Of a stretch of DNA of 64,000 bases, positions 61,136 to 64,000 are shown piece after piece. Source of the stretch: Nocardia exalbida NBRC 100660. Its GTDB lineage: Bacteria; Actinomycetota; Actinomycetes; Mycobacteriales; Mycobacteriaceae. The stretch covers positions 1 to 64,000 of the forward strand of contig NZ_BAFZ01000062.1 of assembly GCF_000308575.1 (NCBI RefSeq), given 5' to 3'. The notes beneath the pieces are model-generated. The model worked only from the letters and a program-made list of their open reading frames with translations. It was not told where the DNA came from and searched no databases. Position numbers and translations under genes: made by a program. Position 1 is the first letter of the stretch, and every line of letters begins with the position of its first letter.

Positions 61136-62464
61136 TCATGCCTCCGGTTCGCTGGAAGGCGTGGGCATGGGCAGCAGGACGGGTCGGGGCTGGTGGGCGG
61201 GGACGGGTGTTTCCTCGTGGGTCTTTTTCGCGGTGATGTGTGGGCACAGTGAGCCGCAGATGGTGCAGGGCGCGCCTTTGCGCAGGCCGTGGGTGATGAA
61301 CGCGTTGCCTGCCAGGCCGGGGTAGAGGGCGTGGCCTTGTTGGATGTCCCAGTCGTTGGCGCGGCGGGCCACGCTGATCGCGCGTTGCCGTGCGATTTCG
61401 GGTTCCCAGCCGCGTACGAGGTCGAGCGCTGTGATGGCGACACGGACCATGCGGATGGAGGTGGCGGTGTCGGGCGCGGTGGGCATGGCGTAGTGCTCGT
61501 TGTGGGTGATGGAGGCGAACATGTCGCCGCCGCACTGTCCGGCCGCGGCGACACCGAGGGCGTTGACGGTGTCGTCGAGGGTGACGCCGTTGTCGATGAC
61601 CATTGGTCCGGCCAGCCACAGCGGCGCACCGCCGAGCGCTTCTTTGTAGGCGGGGATCAGTTCGGGAATGCGGTGCAGCGGCATGTGCCCGCCGCTTTCG
61701 CACAACACCTGCACCCCGGCGTTCAACGCGTCTTTGCGGAGTTCGGCCAGCAGTTGGATTTCGCGCCATTTCAGGTCGTCGCCCGCATCGGCGGTGGCAC
61801 CGGGGCGGAAGATGTCGCCGAGGTCGAGGACGACTTCGTGGCGGCGGCAGATGTCGAGGATTCCGTCGAAGTACTCGATCAAGGGGTTGTCGCAGTGGTG
61901 GATGCGCATGTAGCGGGCCAGCAACCCGCCGCCTCGTGAGGTCGTGGGCATGATCCGGTCGGATTCCTCGCTCATCTGCGCGAGGGCGGGGTTGATGCCT
62001 GCGTGGATGAGGACGAAGTCGACGCCAGCGGCCAACCCGAGCTCGAATCGGTCCAGGAATTCGTTGCGGCTCAGCTTCTTCCGCGGGTCAGCGAACAGGT
62101 CGTATGTCAGGCATGCGCCGAGCGGCACGCCCATGACTTCCTTCAGATCCGCGCGCAGCGCCACCCCTTCGGGGTTGGTGGTCAGGTCCATGACAGCGTC
62201 GGGTCCAGCGGCGAGGATGACCGCCATGCTTTCCACGATGGTCTGCCTGTCGCGGTCACGCGGCCCCAGTCCGACGAGAGCGGCGACTTTGCGGCGGGTG
62301 TCCTCACCAACGAGCAGCGGTTTGAAGGCCGTCATGTGCCGGCTCGCGTGCGACCGCAGGAACACCAGGGTGCCGCTTTCGACCCGGCGGGCGGCGGTGT
62401 CAGAGTCGAGGTCTTCGGCCAGACAGGTGGCGATGAACTGAGGATCTGTTGCGAGGGTGAACAT
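61136..62464 (-). CDS. ThiC-like radical SAM protein, divergent and shortened
   Basis: A 442-residue relative of phosphomethylpyrimidine synthase, with AGPDAVMDLTTNP, DFVLIHAGI, TSRGGGLLARYMR, HEVVLDLGDIFRPGA and VLCESGGHMPLHRIP as in ThiC. True ThiC has about 550-600 residues and a C-terminal CX2CX4C cluster motif; this one has Cys400, Cys403 and Cys407, i.e. CX2CX3C, in CTICGSLCPH. A Pro-rich tail follows. It may rearrange a ribonucleotide by radical chemistry but probably not in normal thiamine synthesis, since no thi genes accompany it. The ATG at 62464 has AAAGGA upstream. Confidence 0.8.
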   Translation of the reverse strand: MFTLATDPQFIATCLAEDLDSDTAARRVESGTLVFLRSHASRHMTAFKPLLVGEDTRRKVAALVGLGPRDRDRQTIVESMAVILAAGPDAVMDLTTNPEGVALRADLKEVMGVPLGACLTYDLFADPRKKLSRNEFLDRFELGLAAGVDFVLIHAGINPALAQMSEESDRIMPTTSRGGGLLARYMRIHHCDNPLIEYFDGILDICRRHEVVLDLGDIFRPGATADAGDDLKWREIQLLAELRKDALNAGVQVLCESGGHMPLHRIPELIPAYKEALGGAPLWLAGPMVIDNGVTLDDTVNALGVAAAGQCGGDMFASITHNEHYAMPTAPDTATSIRMVRVAITALDLVRGWEPEIARQRAISVARRANDWDIQQGHALYPGLAGNAFITHGLRKGAPCTICGSLCPHITAKKTHEETPVPAHQPRPVLLPMPTPSSEPEA

Positions 62465-62481
62465 TTGGCGTGTCCTTTCGA

Positions 62482-63024
62482 TCAGGGACGTATCGGAGTG
62501 GTGGGCCCGGTAGGCCGCGGTGCGGGCGGTTGGCCGTCGACGACTTCGGTAATCAGGTCAGCCCAGTCGACAGCCAGGGCACTGACGTGGATCCATGCCT
62601 CATGCACGGCGGGGTCGGACGCGTGCTCGGCAGCCGCCAACGTCAGTTCGGCATCGACGTACGCGGCGGCCAGCCCATCCACTGCCGGTCCTATGCGTTC
62701 GATGCCGCGTCGTGGCTGAATGTGGGTGCTAACCCAGTTGTCGATCAACGTGACGACATCCTCTCGGCGTCGGTCGACTTCGGCCGCGCGTTCGGAGATG
62801 ACGCGGCGTGTGCGGTGCAGATGCGCCATCGCCTGCGCCCACCGCGTGATCAGATGGTCGCCCGGGTTGTGGCCCGTCACGCCGCGGAAAGCCGCGCAGA
62901 GCTGGTGCCAGTCCGGAATCCGAGGCAGCCGAGAATCCGGCCCGGAGAGCGAGACACCCTGTCGCACAGCCGCTGTCATCTGCGATGAACGCGCGAGTAT
63001 GGATGTGGGGCGTTCGGTGCGCAT
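62482..63024 (-). CDS. DUF4254-type protein
   Basis: A 180-residue, mostly helical protein (ATG 63024; GAGGTG upstream). Features include ISERAAEVDRRREDVVTLIDNWV and GPAVDGLAAAYVDAELTLAAAEH, the pattern of the actinobacterial DUF4254 family as I recall it. No catalytic motif stands out. The Pro-rich C-terminus is probably disordered. It lies 17 bases upstream of the ThiC-like gene and 7 bases after the small ORF, so it belongs to the same operon. Confidence 0.6.
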   Translation of the reverse strand: MRTERPTSILARSSQMTAAVRQGVSLSGPDSRLPRIPDWHQLCAAFRGVTGHNPGDHLITRWAQAMAHLHRTRRVISERAAEVDRRREDVVTLIDNWVSTHIQPRRGIERIGPAVDGLAAAYVDAELTLAAAEHASDPAVHEAWIHVSALAVDWADLITEVVDGQPPAPRPTGPTTPIRP

Positions 63025-63031
63025 GCTCGGG

Positions 63032-63211
63032 CTACACCTCGGTTCCGAACGAGTAGGCCATCGCCGCGAGGTAGGGAAGACATCCGCCGCCGTGGGCAGC
63101 GTGAGCGTGGAGAATGAAGCGGGCGCGGTCCAGATCCAAATCGATAGGTTCGACCGCGCAGTCGCGATACTGCACGGCCCACAGATCCCGTGTGTTCTGC
63201 GAAATTCTCAC
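63032..63211 (-). CDS. Small conserved-looking protein, 59 aa
   Basis: A GTG at 63211 with GGAG five bases upstream opens VRISQNTRDLWAVQYRDCAV and continues PIDLDLDRARFILHAHAAHGG, ending YSFGTEV. The His-rich stretch (ILHAHAAHGG) could bind metal. It overlaps the stop of the preceding small ORF (GTGA) and is the second gene of the operon. Function unknown. Confidence 0.55.
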   Translation of the reverse strand: MRISQNTRDLWAVQYRDCAVEPIDLDLDRARFILHAHAAHGGGCLPYLAAMAYSFGTEV

Positions 63212-63330
63212 GACAGCTCCCTGACAGCCGGTGGGTGGGCACGCCGATGCCGGGCCCAGTCGCACAGCGTCCGAATCCGGCTCCGCCCGTCGCTGATTAC
63301 TTCCGAAGGGCGGAACAGCCTCGACCGCAT
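63208..63330 (-). CDS. Very small basic protein, 40 aa
   Basis: An ATG at 63330 opens MRSRLFRPSEVISDGRSRIR, followed by TLCDWARHRRAHPPAVRELS and a TGA overlapping the next GTG. The basic helix-like composition is consistent with a small DNA- or RNA-binding peptide. Start choice is uncertain; the frame extends upstream to 63426. Confidence 0.4.
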   Translation of the reverse strand: MRSRLFRPSEVISDGRSRIRTLCDWARHRRAHPPAVRELS

Positions 63331-63522
63331 GCCCCGGCATCGGGTGCTGGTCCCAGATTCGCGGCTGCGCCTTGCCGTCCCAACGCCCGACGGGACTAGC
63401 CCCACTGGGGCTTGCGCATCGCACACAACTGGCTGGGATCAGGCGAAAGGATCATTTGTGCACGTAGAAGCCATCCACCGCATACTGTGAGACAAACTGC
63501 GGTCAACCGACTGAGGTGAGAT

Positions 63523-64000
63523 ATGAATACTGGGGGACGTATCTGCCGCACATGCCGCACGGCACTGCCCACAAAACACGCCGGAAACCTCTGCGCCGAC
63601 TGCGCCTGCGCTGCCGGGTTCAAGCACGCGCTCACCGCCAACTTCTTCGACGATCCCACGATCCTCGCGGCGCTGGCAGACCACGACTTCAGCGTCGTGT
63701 TCACCTTGATTCGCGAAGCAACCGGCCTCTCACAACTTCAGCTGGCCGCGTTGCTCGACCTCACACAGTCCAGAATCTCAGCCGTCGAACGCGGAGAACG
63801 CCGTCTCACCAGCGCCAAGCTGGTCGCCAGAATCGCCGATACCTTCGAGATCCCCGCCTCGCTACTCGGGTTCGGCTCCGGAACTGCGAGTAATCTGGCC
63901 CGCGAGGAGGTGACGTGGGTGGAACGCAGAGACTTCATCACCCTGGCAACCGCAGCCGCACTCGGTTCCCATCTTCACCCGCAACTCGACCGGCTGGGCA
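63523..64000 (+). CDS. XRE-family regulator with N-terminal zinc ribbon, cut by window end
   Basis: An ATG at 63523 (TGAGGTGAG upstream) opens a zinc-ribbon-like CRTCRTAL...NLCADCAC, then an XRE helix-turn-helix (FTLIREATGLSQLQLAALLDLTQSRISAVERGERRL). This is followed by RRDFITLATAAALG, a hydrophobic segment typical of a group of actinobacterial regulators with long C-terminal TPR-like domains. The rest is beyond the window. It is divergent from the ThiC-like operon and probably controls it from the shared 63,331-63,522 region. Confidence 0.8.
   Translation, partial: MNTGGRICRTCRTALPTKHAGNLCADCACAAGFKHALTANFFDDPTILAALADHDFSVVFTLIREATGLSQLQLAALLDLTQSRISAVERGERRLTSAKLVARIADTFEIPASLLGFGSGTASNLAREEVTWVERRDFITLATAAALGSHLHPQLDRLG

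Overview
The window is high-GC DNA whose proteins look most like those of a Nocardia-type actinomycete: a SigC-type ECF sigma factor, CpnT/ESX-type export proteins, a MobF relaxase remnant and GTG starts. No rRNA, tRNA or CRISPR array is visible. Apart from the two genes cut by the window edges, all calls rest on reading the DNA and its translations. No database search was possible.

Region 1 (1-20,450) is metal-centred. It holds the edge of a FetB-like permease, an IS3 remnant cutting a siderophore-type ABC ATPase, a membrane zinc-finger anti-sigma-like protein, a Cu(I) P1B-ATPase and a CopD/CtaG fusion. On the minus strand a SigC-like sigma factor leads a tightly overlapped metal ABC transporter (ATPase, permease, lipoprotein), followed upstream by a membrane protein and a YcnI-like copper protein. 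Between these lie an MFS transporter, a GH88-like protein, an acyl-CoA dehydrogenase, a two-domain class III CoA-transferase and an acyl-CoA ligase. A link between these acyl-CoA genes and copper is inference.

Region 2 (20,450-59,050) is accessory DNA bounded by mobile-element wreckage: relaxase and IS5 remnants on the left, IS3 on the right, and integrase, ISL3 and IS5 pieces inside. It carries a two-component system; an operon of a triple zinc-ribbon Tat protein, a pseudokinase, a caspase-like protease and an EACC1 protein (a probable NTP-dependent conflict system); a three-gene polymorphic toxin locus; a broken carotenoid-desaturase-like gene; and a type III restriction-modification system.

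The most striking object is a single 16-kb reading frame (5347 aa). It strings together a CpnT-like N-terminus, a SecA-like ATPase, a papain-like toxin domain, HD-like, GT4 glycosyltransferase, TetR-like, kinase-like and zincin metallopeptidase domains, six tandem XRE domains, a complete sigma-70-like domain and two more XRE domains. Six copies of an IGSRP-type motif lie between the modules, which suggests a polyprotein or cassette-assembled effector.

Region 3 (59,100-64,000) is a compact minus-strand operon: two small ORFs, a DUF4254 protein, a shortened ThiC-like radical SAM protein with an unusual CX2CX3C motif, a nucleotidyltransferase and GalE. It lies opposite a divergent XRE-family regulator cut by the window end. 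It looks like an undescribed small-molecule or sugar-nucleotide pathway.
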